Shown here piece by piece: positions 28,611 through 36,662 of a stretch of 64,000 bases of DNA. The DNA lies in contig NZ_OMPS01000046.1 in NCBI RefSeq assembly GCF_900313035.1, positions 558,001 through 622,000 on the forward strand. Direction: 5' to 3'. This DNA is from Ruegeria sp. EL01 (GTDB lineage: Bacteria > Pseudomonadota > Alphaproteobacteria > Rhodobacterales > Rhodobacteraceae). Under the pieces are notes generated by a model, which saw only the letters and a program-made list of their open reading frames with translations, did not search any database and was not told the origin of the DNA. The stretch's first letter is position 1. Each line of letters opens with the position of its first letter. A program made the position numbers and the translations under genes.

Positions 28611-28688
28611 GGTTGCCCCCGTCCTTCGGGCTCGTTAGACAGTCGCCAAACTAAGCCCATCGCGGTTACCAAAAGGTTAATCAACAAA

Positions 28689-30089
28689 ATGTCCGATCAG
28701 GTCGTCACCCGCTTTGCCCCCTCGCCCACCGGATTTCTACATATTGGTGGCGCGCGCACAGCGCTGTTCAACTGGCTTTATGCGCGCGGCCGTGGCGGTA
28801 AATTCCTGCTGCGGATCGAGGACACAGACCGCGAACGTTCGAGCCCCGAAGCCACAGCGGCGATTTTGCAGGGCATGACGTGGCTTGGGCTGGATCACGA
28901 CGGCGACGTTATCTCTCAGTTCGATGGCGCATCCCGTCATGCTGACGTGGCGCGTCACCTGCTGGCCGAAGGCAAAGCGTATAAGTGTTTCTCAACCCAG
29001 GACGAGATTGCCGCCTTCCGTGAACAGGCCCGGGCCGAAGGCAAATCCACACTGTTCCGCAGCCCGTGGCGAGACGCCGATCCAGCGACCCATCCGGATG
29101 CACCATTTGCCATTCGCATAAAGGCGCCTCAGGGCAGTGCGACGGTGATAAGGGATCAGGTTCAGGGTGACGTCACCATAAGAAATGATCAGTTGGACGA
29201 CATGATCCTGCTGCGATCCGATGGCACGCCCGTTTACATGTTGGCCGTGGTGGTGGACGACCATGATATGGGCGTGACCCATGTGATCCGCGGCGACGAT
29301 CACCTGAACAATGCCGCGCGCCAGATGATGATCTATGAGGCCATGGGGTGGGATGTTCCGGTCTGGGCCCATATTCCGCTAATTCACGGGCCAGACGGCA
29401 AGAAGCTTAGCAAACGTCACGGCGCATTGGGCGCGCAGGAATATCAGGCCATGGGCTATCCTGCGGCCGGTATGCGCAACTATCTGGCCCGCCTGGGCTG
29501 GAGCCACGGAGACGACGAGTTTTTCACCGATGATCAGGCCAAAGACTGGTTCGATCTGGACGGAATCGGCAAAAGCCCTGCCCGTTTCGATCTGAAAAAA
29601 CTGGAAAACCTATGTGGACAGCATATCGCACTGTCTGATGATGCTGCATTGCGGCATGAGATAGAGGGTTACCTTGCCGCAGCCGACCTTCCATCGCTAA
29701 CACAGACACAATCTGGTGATCTGGAACGTGCGATGTATTGCCTCAAAGATCGGGCCCGCGCTTTCCCCGAACTCCTTGAAAAAGCGCATTTTGTACTAAC
29801 CGCCCGCCCTGTCACTCAGGACGAAAAAGCGGCAAAGGCGTTGAATTCTGTATCCGATGGTATACTGGATGAATTGACGCCGCAGCTGCAAAATGTTAGC
29901 TGGAGCCGGAACGAGCTGGAGGAGGCTCTGAATTCCTTTGCCGAGGCAAGGGAGATCAAGTTCGGTAAGCTGGCGGGTCCACTTCGGGCCGCATTGGCAG
30001 GCCGGGCCGTGACACCTTCGGTCTTTGACATGATGCTTGTGCTGGGACGGGATGAAACCCTGGCGCGGCTTTCTGAAGCAGCAAAGTAA
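28689..30089 (+). CDS. gltX: glutamyl-tRNA synthetase
   Basis: A class I synthetase of 466 residues that charges tRNA-Glu (and tRNA-Gln where a GatCAB pathway operates). HIGH is HIGG (residues 18-21, [14 protein letters not shown]), and the KMSKS equivalent is KLSKRHG (~residue 240). The anticodon-binding C-terminus is full length. Alphaproteobacteria often carry two gltX copies, so this may be one of two. It is divergent from comEC, with a 78-bp shared promoter region. Confidence 0.95.
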   Translation: MSDQVVTRFAPSPTGFLHIGGARTALFNWLYARGRGGKFLLRIEDTDRERSSPEATAAILQGMTWLGLDHDGDVISQFDGASRHADVARHLLAEGKAYKCFSTQDEIAAFREQARAEGKSTLFRSPWRDADPATHPDAPFAIRIKAPQGSATVIRDQVQGDVTIRNDQLDDMILLRSDGTPVYMLAVVVDDHDMGVTHVIRGDDHLNNAARQMMIYEAMGWDVPVWAHIPLIHGPDGKKLSKRHGALGAQEYQAMGYPAAGMRNYLARLGWSHGDDEFFTDDQAKDWFDLDGIGKSPARFDLKKLENLCGQHIALSDDAALRHEIEGYLAAADLPSLTQTQSGDLERAMYCLKDRARAFPELLEKAHFVLTARPVTQDEKAAKALNSVSDGILDELTPQLQNVSWSRNELEEALNSFAEAREIKFGKLAGPLRAALAGRAVTPSVFDMMLVLGRDETLARLSEAAK

Positions 30090-30210
30090 CCCAAGCTTCA
30101 TAGTCGGGTAACGCTGCACTGCTAACACCCGGACTGCGCCCCTGCGCGCAGCCGTTGCCCGCAAGGTCAGACGGCGTCTTGACCTGCGTATGAACGAAGA
30201 AGGGACAACC

Positions 30211-31506
30211 ATGACTGAAAGTAATAAAACAGCCACTTTGACCATTCATGGTAAAGAATATGAGTTACCGGTTCATTCGCCGACTGCCGGGCCTGATGTT
30301 GTTGACATCCGCAAGCTATACGGCCAGGCAGGGGTGTTCACCTATGACCCCGGCTTCACCTCGACCGCCAGCTGTGACAGTACCATCACCTATATTGACG
30401 GCGACAAAGGCGAACTGCTGCACCGTGGCTACCCGATTGACCAGCTTGCAGCGAAATCCCATTTCCTCGAGGTTTGCTACCTGCTGCTTTACGGTGAGCT
30501 TCCGGAAGCAAAAGCGCTCGAGACGTTTGAAACCACCATTACGCGCCACACAATGCTGCACGAGCAAATGCAGTATTTCTATCGCGGGTTCCGTCGGGAC
30601 GCGCATCCAATGGCGATTATGGTGGGCGTTGTTGGGGCGATGTCGGCTTTCTACCACGACTCGACTGACATCGCGGATCCGCATCAGCGTGAGGTCGCAT
30701 CGCATCGCCTAATCGCCAAGATGCCAACCATCGCGGCATGGGCTTACAAGTACCATACCGGTCAGCCCTTCGTGTATCCGCGCAATGATCTGGATTATGC
30801 CTCAAACTTCCTGCGCATGTGCTTCAGCGTTCCCGCCGAGGAATACGAGGTCAACCCGATCCTAAGCCGCGCGATGGACCGGATTTTCACCCTGCATGCC
30901 GATCACGAACAGAATGCGTCGACATCGACCGTACGTTTGGCGTCGTCTTCCGGGGCAAATCCGTTCGCCTGTGTGGCCGCCGGTATTGCCTGCCTTTGGG
31001 GACCGGCCCATGGTGGTGCCAATCAGGCGTGCCTGGAGATGCTGGAAGAAATCGGCAGCGTCGACCGTATTCCGGAATATATTAACCGCGCCAAGGACAA
31101 GGACGATCCATTCCGCCTGATGGGCTTTGGCCACCGCGTCTATAAGAACTTTGACCCGCGCGCGACAGTGATGAAGCAATCAGCGGATGAGGTTCTGGAC
31201 CTGCTGGGTATCGAGAACAACCCGAAACTGCAGGTCGCCAAAGCGCTTGAAAAACAAGCCCTGGAAGACCCTTACTTTACCGAGAAGAAGCTGTTCCCGA
31301 ACGTGGATTTCTACTCGGGCATCATTCTCGAAGCGATGGGCTTCCCAACCTCCATGTTCACACCAATCTTTGCGCTGTCACGCACCGTTGGTTGGGTCAG
31401 CCAGTGGAAAGAGATGATCGCGGATCCACAGAACAAGATCGGCCGTCCACGTCAGCTGTATCTGGGCGAGACGAACCGCGATTATGTCGACATCGAAAAG
31501 CGCTGA
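30211..31506 (+). CDS. gltA: citrate synthase (type II)
   Basis: Condenses acetyl-CoA and oxaloacetate, the entry to the TCA cycle. The start at 30211 has AAGAAGGGA 6 bases upstream; an earlier ATG at 30190 overlaps that site and is unlikely. The 431 residues contain the N-terminal beta region typical of Gram-negative hexameric enzymes, the active-site [11 protein letters not shown] (His), [13 protein letters not shown] (His, Arg) and, near the C-terminus, NVDFYSG (Asp). It is monocistronic, ending in a strong terminator. Confidence 0.97.
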   Translation: MTESNKTATLTIHGKEYELPVHSPTAGPDVVDIRKLYGQAGVFTYDPGFTSTASCDSTITYIDGDKGELLHRGYPIDQLAAKSHFLEVCYLLLYGELPEAKALETFETTITRHTMLHEQMQYFYRGFRRDAHPMAIMVGVVGAMSAFYHDSTDIADPHQREVASHRLIAKMPTIAAWAYKYHTGQPFVYPRNDLDYASNFLRMCFSVPAEEYEVNPILSRAMDRIFTLHADHEQNASTSTVRLASSSGANPFACVAAGIACLWGPAHGGANQACLEMLEEIGSVDRIPEYINRAKDKDDPFRLMGFGHRVYKNFDPRATVMKQSADEVLDLLGIENNPKLQVAKALEKQALEDPYFTEKKLFPNVDFYSGIILEAMGFPTSMFTPIFALSRTVGWVSQWKEMIADPQNKIGRPRQLYLGETNRDYVDIEKR

Positions 31507-31524
31507 TTAAAACGCATAGAACGC

Positions 31525-31554
31525 AAAAAGCGCCCCGGTCGTCCGGGGCGTTTT
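31525..31554. terminator. bidirectional terminator between gltA and the radical SAM gene
   Basis: CGCCCCGG (31531-31538) and CCGGGGCG (31543-31550) form an 8-bp stem with loop TCGT. TTTTCT follows on the plus strand, and the five As before the stem give a T-tract on the minus strand. It serves both convergent genes. Confidence 0.92.
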
Positions 31555-32625
31555 CTATTCAAACAGGCTAAGTTGATCACCGGCCTGGGGTGGTTTTGAA
31601 AACAGATCACATCTTAACGGTTCGGATTGCGTTGCCAGCCCCAGACGTTTGACCGTCAACTTGAAACGCTTGGCAATCATCTCGGCATACTCGCCCTCGC
31701 CCCGCATTCTGTGACCCCAACGCGGGTCGTATTCGCGCCCACCATGCATGTCGCGCAGGTGGGTCATGACCTTTTCAGCCCGCGCGGGTTCATGCGTTGC
31801 CAACCAGACCCGCCACAACTCAGACACTTCACGTGGCAGGCGCAGCATGATCCAGCTGGCCACATCGGCTCCCGCGTCCTTACCCGCCTCCAGCAATTGC
31901 TCCAGCTCATGATCCGTCAAGCCGGGCACGACCGGAGACGTCATGACTCGCACCGGCACACCGGCCTCGGTCAGCCGGCGTATCATCTGCAAACGTCGCT
32001 GGGGTGCCGGTGCGCGCGGTTCCATCCGCCGCGATAAACCGCTATCGAGCGTGGTCAGCGATATGCCAACGCGCACCAGCCTTCGTTGCGCCATATCGGC
32101 CAGAATATCCAAATCCCGCTCAATCAACGCGCCTTTTGTCACAATCGCTATCGGGTGATTAAACTCACTAAGCACTTCCAGGCAGGTCCTTGTGATCAAT
32201 CGCGTTTTCTCGACCGGTTGATACGGATCTGTGTTGGTCCCCAGCGCGATTGGAGCAACCCGATAGCCCTTGGACGACAGTTCTTTTCGCAACACTTCGG
32301 GCGCGTTCGGTCGGGCGATCAGGCGTGTTTCAAAATCCAGCCCCGGCGACATCCCCAGGTAGGCGTGGCTTGGACGGGCAAAGCAATACACACACCCATG
32401 TTCGCACCCGCGGTAGGGATTTATCGACCGGTCGAACGGAAGATCCGGCGAGCGGTTATAGGAGATCAGGCTGCGCGCCACCTCGTCAAGTACTTCTGTC
32501 CGAAGCGGCGGCAAGTCTTCCTCGGTACACCACCCATCATCTGTCGCGACCGTTGTGTAGCGTTCGAAACGACCAACAGCATTCGATGTGGTGCCGCGAC
32601 CGCGAATGTTAGACTGGTTATTCAT
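31555..32625 (-). CDS. PA0069-type radical SAM protein (SplB-like, COG1533)
   Basis: A 356-residue radical SAM enzyme of the PA0069 family, distantly related to spore photoproduct lyase; the substrate is not known. The [4Fe-4S]/SAM motif is C74-x3-C78-x2-C81 (GCEHGCVYCFARPSHAYLG), and the barrel strands follow (ALGTNTDPYQPVE, AIVTKGALI). The C-terminus has DLFSKPPQAGDQLSLF. A perfect SOS box lies five bases upstream of the ATG, so the gene should be induced by DNA damage; a repair role is inference. Termination is by the hairpin shared with gltA. Confidence 0.88.
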   Translation of the reverse strand: MNNQSNIRGRGTTSNAVGRFERYTTVATDDGWCTEEDLPPLRTEVLDEVARSLISYNRSPDLPFDRSINPYRGCEHGCVYCFARPSHAYLGMSPGLDFETRLIARPNAPEVLRKELSSKGYRVAPIALGTNTDPYQPVEKTRLITRTCLEVLSEFNHPIAIVTKGALIERDLDILADMAQRRLVRVGISLTTLDSGLSRRMEPRAPAPQRRLQMIRRLTEAGVPVRVMTSPVVPGLTDHELEQLLEAGKDAGADVASWIMLRLPREVSELWRVWLATHEPARAEKVMTHLRDMHGGREYDPRWGHRMRGEGEYAEMIAKRFKLTVKRLGLATQSEPLRCDLFSKPPQAGDQLSLFE

Positions 32626-32629
32626 TTTT

Positions 32630-32644
32630 GTTCGCTAATTGTTC
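32630..32644 (-). promoter_or_regulatory. LexA (SOS) box of the PA0069-type radical SAM gene
   Basis: GTTC (32630-32633), seven bases, GTTC (32641-32644) is an exact alphaproteobacterial LexA operator, identical in form to the one before lexA in this window. It ends five bases from the start codon, so bound LexA would block initiation or early elongation. Confidence 0.82.
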
Positions 32645-32869
32645 TCATTCGACCATATGCCCCAGACGCGCAATCCGCAAGGCGGCGTAATTTGAAAACC
32701 GACAGAAACGAAACACGATGGAGGAAAGCTCTGCGACCGGTGTCTTTCGACACAACCTGAACCAAATGCAGGATGATCTTGCAGAAAATTCTGTCGAGTG
32801 GCCAAAGATTTTGACGTATAGGTCGGTCACGAAACCGCCGAGGTCGTAATCGTCACAGTCAGGCTGCGA

Positions 32870-32885
32870 CGTTTTGGCCAAAACG
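32870..32885. promoter_or_regulatory. 16-bp perfect palindrome upstream of the corrinoid-protein gene
   Basis: CGTTTTGGCCAAAACG is its own reverse complement and lies 50 bases before the ATG at 32936. The length and position suit a dimeric repressor or activator site. I cannot name the regulator. Confidence 0.4.
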
Positions 32886-32935
32886 GGACAAATGCCACCA
32901 CGGGCCACAGGCCCGCACAGCTCAGGGAATGCCCT

Positions 32936-33634
32936 ATGTCCGACGAAGAAGACATTGTCCTGTCCGAACTGAACGACGACGAACTTGTCGAACAGATGTT
33001 CGACGATCTTTATGATGGCCTGAAGGAAGAGATTGAAGAAGGTGTGAACATCCTGCTGGAACGCGGATGGACTCCCTACGACATTCTGACCAAAGCTCTG
33101 GTTGGTGGCATGACGATTGTTGGCCACGACTTCCGTGACGGCATCCTGTTCGTCCCAGAGGTTCTGTTGGCCGCCAACGCCATGAAAGGCGGGATGACGA
33201 TCCTTAAACCGCTGCTGGCGGAAACCGGTGCACCCCGCGTCGGCAAAATGGTGATTGGCACGGTCAAGGGCGACATCCACGACATCGGCAAAAACCTTGT
33301 GTCGATGATGATGGAAGGTGCAGGCTTTGAAGTGGTCGATCTGGGCATCAACAACCCGGTCGAAAACTATCTGGAAGCGCTAGAGGCCGAACAGCCCGAC
33401 ATTCTGGGTATGTCAGCCCTGCTGACAACCACCATGCCGTACATGAAGGTCGTCATCGATACGCTGGTCGAACAAGGCGTACGGGAAGACTATATTGTTC
33501 TTGTCGGTGGCGCGCCGCTGAACGAGGAATTCGGCAAGGCCATTGGCGCAGATGCCTACTGCCGGGATGCTGCCGTAGCCGTGGAAACCGCGAAGGATTT
33601 CATGTCGCGTAGACATAATCAGCTGGCCGGCTGA
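32936..33634 (+). CDS. cobalamin-binding methyltransferase corrinoid protein (probable B12 module of a split methionine synthase)
   Basis: A 232-residue protein with a helical B12-binding cap (residues ~15-100) and a Rossmann-like cobalamin domain carrying D113-x-H115-x2-G118 (GDIHDIGKN), then MSALLTTTM and VGGAPLN, the usual base-off/His-on set. Such proteins carry the methyl group between two methyltransferases. In Phaeobacter, as I recall, a very similar free-standing protein is the B12 part of a three-piece MetH whose other parts lie elsewhere. A corrinoid partner for the MttB homologue at 5082 is the alternative. A strong terminator follows. Confidence 0.88.
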   Translation: MSDEEDIVLSELNDDELVEQMFDDLYDGLKEEIEEGVNILLERGWTPYDILTKALVGGMTIVGHDFRDGILFVPEVLLAANAMKGGMTILKPLLAETGAPRVGKMVIGTVKGDIHDIGKNLVSMMMEGAGFEVVDLGINNPVENYLEALEAEQPDILGMSALLTTTMPYMKVVIDTLVEQGVREDYIVLVGGAPLNEEFGKAIGADAYCRDAAVAVETAKDFMSRRHNQLAG

Positions 33635-33658
33635 CCAGAACCCATACAGTTTTGAAGG

Positions 33659-33685
33659 GCCGCCCGTTTTGGGCGGCTTTTTTTT
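33659..33685 (+). terminator. rho-independent terminator after the corrinoid-protein gene
   Basis: GCCGCCC (33659-33665) and GGGCGGC (33671-33677) with loop GTTTT, followed by eight Ts. It makes the corrinoid gene a separate transcript from the Hint-domain gene. Confidence 0.95.
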
Positions 33686-33738
33686 GTTCAACAGTTTGTG
33701 TGACCGGGATTCTCTATTGAGATTTCGATCAGCGTATC

Positions 33739-33758
33739 CTAACTAACCGCGAAGTTAG
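33739..33758 (+). promoter_or_regulatory. 20-bp lux-box-like dyad upstream of the Hint-domain gene
   Basis: CTAACT (33739-33744), eight bases, AGTTAG (33753-33758): perfect 6-bp arms in a 20-bp element of the size and CT...AG ends of LuxR-type operators. It lies 28 bases before the GTG start. No luxR/luxI gene is in the window. Confidence 0.4.
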
Positions 33759-33786
33759 AGTATGTTACACCAGTTTCGAGGTTCCA

Positions 33787-34824
33787 GTGCCCACTACGTT
33801 TACTGCCATCTCTCTTGGCAATATTGCCGAAATCGACAGTTTCGAAGGCAACACAATAGCCGAAAACGCATCTACGCTTGTTGGTCAGACATTTGGCGCG
33901 TCGGGCAATGCCCTGCTCAACAATGCAGTAACATGGACCGCTGTTGGCACCCCAGGCTCCGTGTTTGACATGAACAACAATGTCGCAAACGACCAGTTTT
34001 CGATCGACGGCGGACCCGCGCAGACCTTCGATGGCACGTCTATTTACAATGCGACCATCACTTACATTGATGGAACCACGGCAAACATCACTGCTGTGGT
34101 CGCACAGGATGTGAATGGCAATGCCTATCTGATGCCCGAGTTTTCGGCGAACACGGATCAGGTTGCGCTTGAGGCGGGTGCTATTCGCTCCATCACTCTC
34201 AACAGTTTGAATGGGAACAATTTCTCTGGCCTGACAGCAAACCGAGAAACCTGGGATCTGGTGACCTGTTTCACGGCCGGTACATTGATCAGAACGGATC
34301 GCGGCGAGAAGGCCGTCGAACTGCTGAATGTTGGCGATCAAATTCAAACGCAGGATCACGGTCTGCAAACCCTGCGCTGGGTTGGCCAGCGCACCGTGCA
34401 GGCGCAAGGTTCTTTGGCTCCTGTGCTGATTAAAGCAGGCGCTTTGGGCAATCAGCGGGACCTATTGGTGTCGCAACAACACCGCATGCTGATAAATGAC
34501 TGGCGTATCGAATTGAACACGGACCACTCGGAAGCTTTGGCCCCTGCCAAACAACTTGTGAATGGCCAAGATATCACGATTCTGCCCGGCGGGGCCGTCA
34601 CATATTTCCACTTGATGTTTGATCGGCATGAACTTGTCTGGGCCGAAGGGTGCCTGAGCGAGAGCTTTCATCCCGGAATCCTGGGGTGGAACAACCTGGA
34701 TGATGCGGCACGTCAGGAAATTCTATCGCTGTTTCCCGAGCTCACAGCCAACGGAATCAGCGCCTATGGTCCAACTGCGCGCCCGTTATTGGCCTCGTAC
34801 GAGACACGTGCGTCGGCAGCCTGA
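33787..34824 (+). CDS. Hint-domain protein, probably secreted
   Basis: A 345-residue protein. The GTG start has GAGG five bases upstream. The N-terminal 155 residues are acidic, Asn/Gly/Thr-rich, cysteine-free and beta-rich, like secreted RTX-type or adhesin material, with no classical signal peptide. From C161 a Hint (hedgehog/intein) domain starts: CFTAGTLIRTDRGEKAVELLNVGD, then QHRMLI and LVWAEGCLSESFHPG. In this family, abundant in Rhodobacteraceae, the Hint part may self-process, though this is untested for most. It sits between the corrinoid gene and DUF1638 and may be an insertion there. Confidence 0.8.
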   Translation: MPTTFTAISLGNIAEIDSFEGNTIAENASTLVGQTFGASGNALLNNAVTWTAVGTPGSVFDMNNNVANDQFSIDGGPAQTFDGTSIYNATITYIDGTTANITAVVAQDVNGNAYLMPEFSANTDQVALEAGAIRSITLNSLNGNNFSGLTANRETWDLVTCFTAGTLIRTDRGEKAVELLNVGDQIQTQDHGLQTLRWVGQRTVQAQGSLAPVLIKAGALGNQRDLLVSQQHRMLINDWRIELNTDHSEALAPAKQLVNGQDITILPGGAVTYFHLMFDRHELVWAEGCLSESFHPGILGWNNLDDAARQEILSLFPELTANGISAYGPTARPLLASYETRASAA

Positions 34825-34901
34825 CATCAGATGTCGGTGCAAGGCTTGCCTTGACCTCGCTTTCGTTCTCTTCTGTAGGTAGCCGATTAGGAACCTAAGC
34901 C

Positions 34902-35567
34902 ATGCAGAAAGATAACCTGCCGGATGACGCGGGGCTGACAACTGAAGGTTACACAAGCCAAGGCAACGGCAGCATCTTGTTGATCGCCTGCGGTGCATTG
35001 GCGCGCGAGATTCTGGACATCAAAAAGCGCAACGGCTGGGATCATCTGGCTTTGACCTGTCTGCCCGCTATTCTGCATGTCTATCCGGAGCGGATCACGC
35101 AAGCGGTCGAAGATGCGGTCGCAAAACACAAAGACCAATACGACCAGATCTTCGTTGTTTACGCCGATTGTGGCACGGGCGGCCTGCTGGAAAAAGCCTG
35201 TGAGCGGTTAGGCGTTGAGATGATCAAAGGCCCCCACTGTTATTCTTTTTTCGAAGGAAATCAGATTTTCGCCGAGCGTGCAGAGGATGAGACCACCGCC
35301 TTTTATCTGACGGACTTTCTTGCCCGACAATTTGATGCATTTGTCTGGAAGCCCTTAGGTTTGGACCGGCACCCAGAGCTGCTGGACATGTACTTCGGCA
35401 ACTACACTAAAGTGGTTTATCAAGCGCAAACTGACGACCCGAGCCTGACGGCACGCGCGCGTGAATGTGCCGAGCGGATGGGTTTGGCGTTCGAGCGACG
35501 TTTGACAGGCTACGGTGATCTGGAGACCACGATGTCAGATTGGGCCAATCGCCCGTCTAAAACATAA
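34902..35567 (+). CDS. DUF1638 family protein
   Basis: A 221-residue protein of the DUF1638 family. It has ILLIACGALAREI, TCLPAILHVYPERI, VVYADCGTGG, KGPHCYSFF and a long helical C-terminus. The conserved cysteines and histidines could bind metal or a corrinoid. Members co-occur with MttB-type methyltransferases and corrinoid proteins, and as I recall are linked by genetics to the split methionine synthase of Phaeobacter, perhaps in reactivating B12; that role is inference here. AGGAACC precedes the ATG. It ends two bases before the convergent sufE gene with no terminator between. Confidence 0.85.
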   Translation: MQKDNLPDDAGLTTEGYTSQGNGSILLIACGALAREILDIKKRNGWDHLALTCLPAILHVYPERITQAVEDAVAKHKDQYDQIFVVYADCGTGGLLEKACERLGVEMIKGPHCYSFFEGNQIFAERAEDETTAFYLTDFLARQFDAFVWKPLGLDRHPELLDMYFGNYTKVVYQAQTDDPSLTARARECAERMGLAFERRLTGYGDLETTMSDWANRPSKT

Positions 35568-35569
35568 AA

Positions 35570-35980
35570 TCACGCGTTTTCCTGCGCAACGTCCCGGATG
35601 CGTTCGATCATGGATCGCAGCCCGTTTGACCGTTGTGCAGATAAGTGGTCGTTCAACCCCAAGCGCGCCAGTTCTCCGCCGGCATCAACTTTTGGAACCT
35701 CTCCAACAGGCAAACCATTGTAGAGTGATCGCAGGACGGCAATCAGTCCACGCACGATCAGGGCGTCGCTGTCTCCGTCAAACTTGAACACGCCGCCTTC
35801 GATCATCGGATGCAACCACACCTGGCTTGCACATCCGTTTACTTTTGTTGCAGGCACCTTGAACGCATCGTTCAACGGCTCCATCGCTTTACCCTGTTCG
35901 ATGACATGGCGGTACCGGTCTTCCCAGTCCTCCAGAAACTCGAAATCCTCGACAATGTCTTCAAAGGCGGGCGTTGCCAT
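35570..35980 (-). CDS. sufE: SufE-type sulfur acceptor for Fe-S cluster assembly
   Basis: Accepts persulfide sulfur from the cysteine desulfurase SufS and passes it to the SufBCD scaffold. It is 136 residues with catalytic C50 in KVNGCASQVW, and the rest of the SufE fold is intact (LIVRGLIAVLRSLYNG, LSAQRSNGLRSMIERI). AAGGA precedes the start. It is away from any other suf gene in the window. Confidence 0.94.
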   Translation of the reverse strand: MATPAFEDIVEDFEFLEDWEDRYRHVIEQGKAMEPLNDAFKVPATKVNGCASQVWLHPMIEGGVFKFDGDSDALIVRGLIAVLRSLYNGLPVGEVPKVDAGGELARLGLNDHLSAQRSNGLRSMIERIRDVAQENA

Positions 35981-36119
35981 GGTGCGACGATCCTTCCGTT
36001 ACGGTCACATTTGTGACCTATGCCGACGATAGGCGCCTGTCCAGCCCCCGGTGTGGCTTTTCAAGGCGCGGAAATTGCGCTAACCCATTGCTTGAATTCG
36101 TGCCAAAAGCTGTGGGTCT

Positions 36120-36644
36120 ATGCAAAAAACTCTGTCTGTTCTGTTCGTCGCCGTCTTGACCCTGTCTGCCTGCAACAGTTGGCGCGACTCGCGGGTGAAT
36201 CCTTCCAACTGGTTTGGGTCCAGTACGCCTGCCCCTGTCGAAACATCGCCAGACGACGCCGACGCGCTGATCCCGCAGCAAAGCGGCAAAGTAGGACTGT
36301 TTTCACGCCCAGAAGAAGAAGACCGAAGCGTCGCGATTGCCAAGATAGATGAACTTAGGATTGATGCGACACCCACGGGCGCGATCATCTACGCATCCGG
36401 CACCGCTTTGCGCCAAGGGGCATACGACGCCCAACTGGTGCCGGTAACATCGGAAGAGAATGAAAAAAATGGCGTTATGGAATTCACGTTTCGGGTGACC
36501 TATCCGACTTACCAGACCCGGCACGGTTCAGAACGGTCCCGGATGGTGTCGGATGCTATCAACATCTCGACTCAGGACCTGCAGACCGTTCGTCTGGTTC
36601 GTGTGGTGGGTCAGCAGAACGCTTTGGAATCGCGGCGTCGCTGA
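36120..36644 (+). CDS. predicted lipoprotein of unknown function
   Basis: A 174-residue protein with a lipoprotein signal peptide: MQKTLSVLFVAVLTLSAC, lipobox LSAC with Cys at 18. A disordered Pro/Ser/Asp-rich linker (~25-60) leads to a compact domain (~70-165) containing RIDATPTGAIIYASGTALRQGAYDA, a pattern seen in other Rhodobacteraceae lipoproteins. I do not recognise a function. It ends within an 18-bp palindrome shared with the 3' end of the convergent rnd gene. Confidence 0.78.
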   Translation: MQKTLSVLFVAVLTLSACNSWRDSRVNPSNWFGSSTPAPVETSPDDADALIPQQSGKVGLFSRPEEEDRSVAIAKIDELRIDATPTGAIIYASGTALRQGAYDAQLVPVTSEENEKNGVMEFTFRVTYPTYQTRHGSERSRMVSDAINISTQDLQTVRLVRVVGQQNALESRRR

Positions 36645-36662
36645 GTTTCGCTATAGCGAAAC
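36645..36662. repeat. 18-bp perfect palindrome between convergent stop codons
   Basis: GTTTCGCTATAGCGAAAC is fully self-complementary. It starts right after the lipoprotein stop and contains the last codons and TAG stop of rnd. Neither side has a T-tract and there is no loop, so it is not a standard terminator. It could slow polymerases or bind a protein dimer. Confidence 0.55.

Larger units (their letters stand above)
32626..32935. other. 310-bp divergent region with an SOS box and a perfect palindrome
   Basis: This region separates the radical SAM gene (left) from the corrinoid-protein gene (right). The left end holds the SOS box. The right half holds a 16-bp perfect palindrome (32870-32885), then CGGGCC-ACA-GGCCCG (32901-32915) close to the ribosome site of the rightward gene. 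I see no open frame with coding character. Confidence 0.6.

Noticed and set aside
32820..32880. SAH or SAM riboswitch before the corrinoid-protein gene (GCCGAGGTCG...GCTGCGAC)
   Set aside because: Only short fragments resemble the consensus; required helices and the conserved core were not found.
34849..34862. CAAGGC-TT-GCCTTG as a terminator after the Hint-domain gene
   Set aside because: The two-base loop is too small and no T-tract follows closely.
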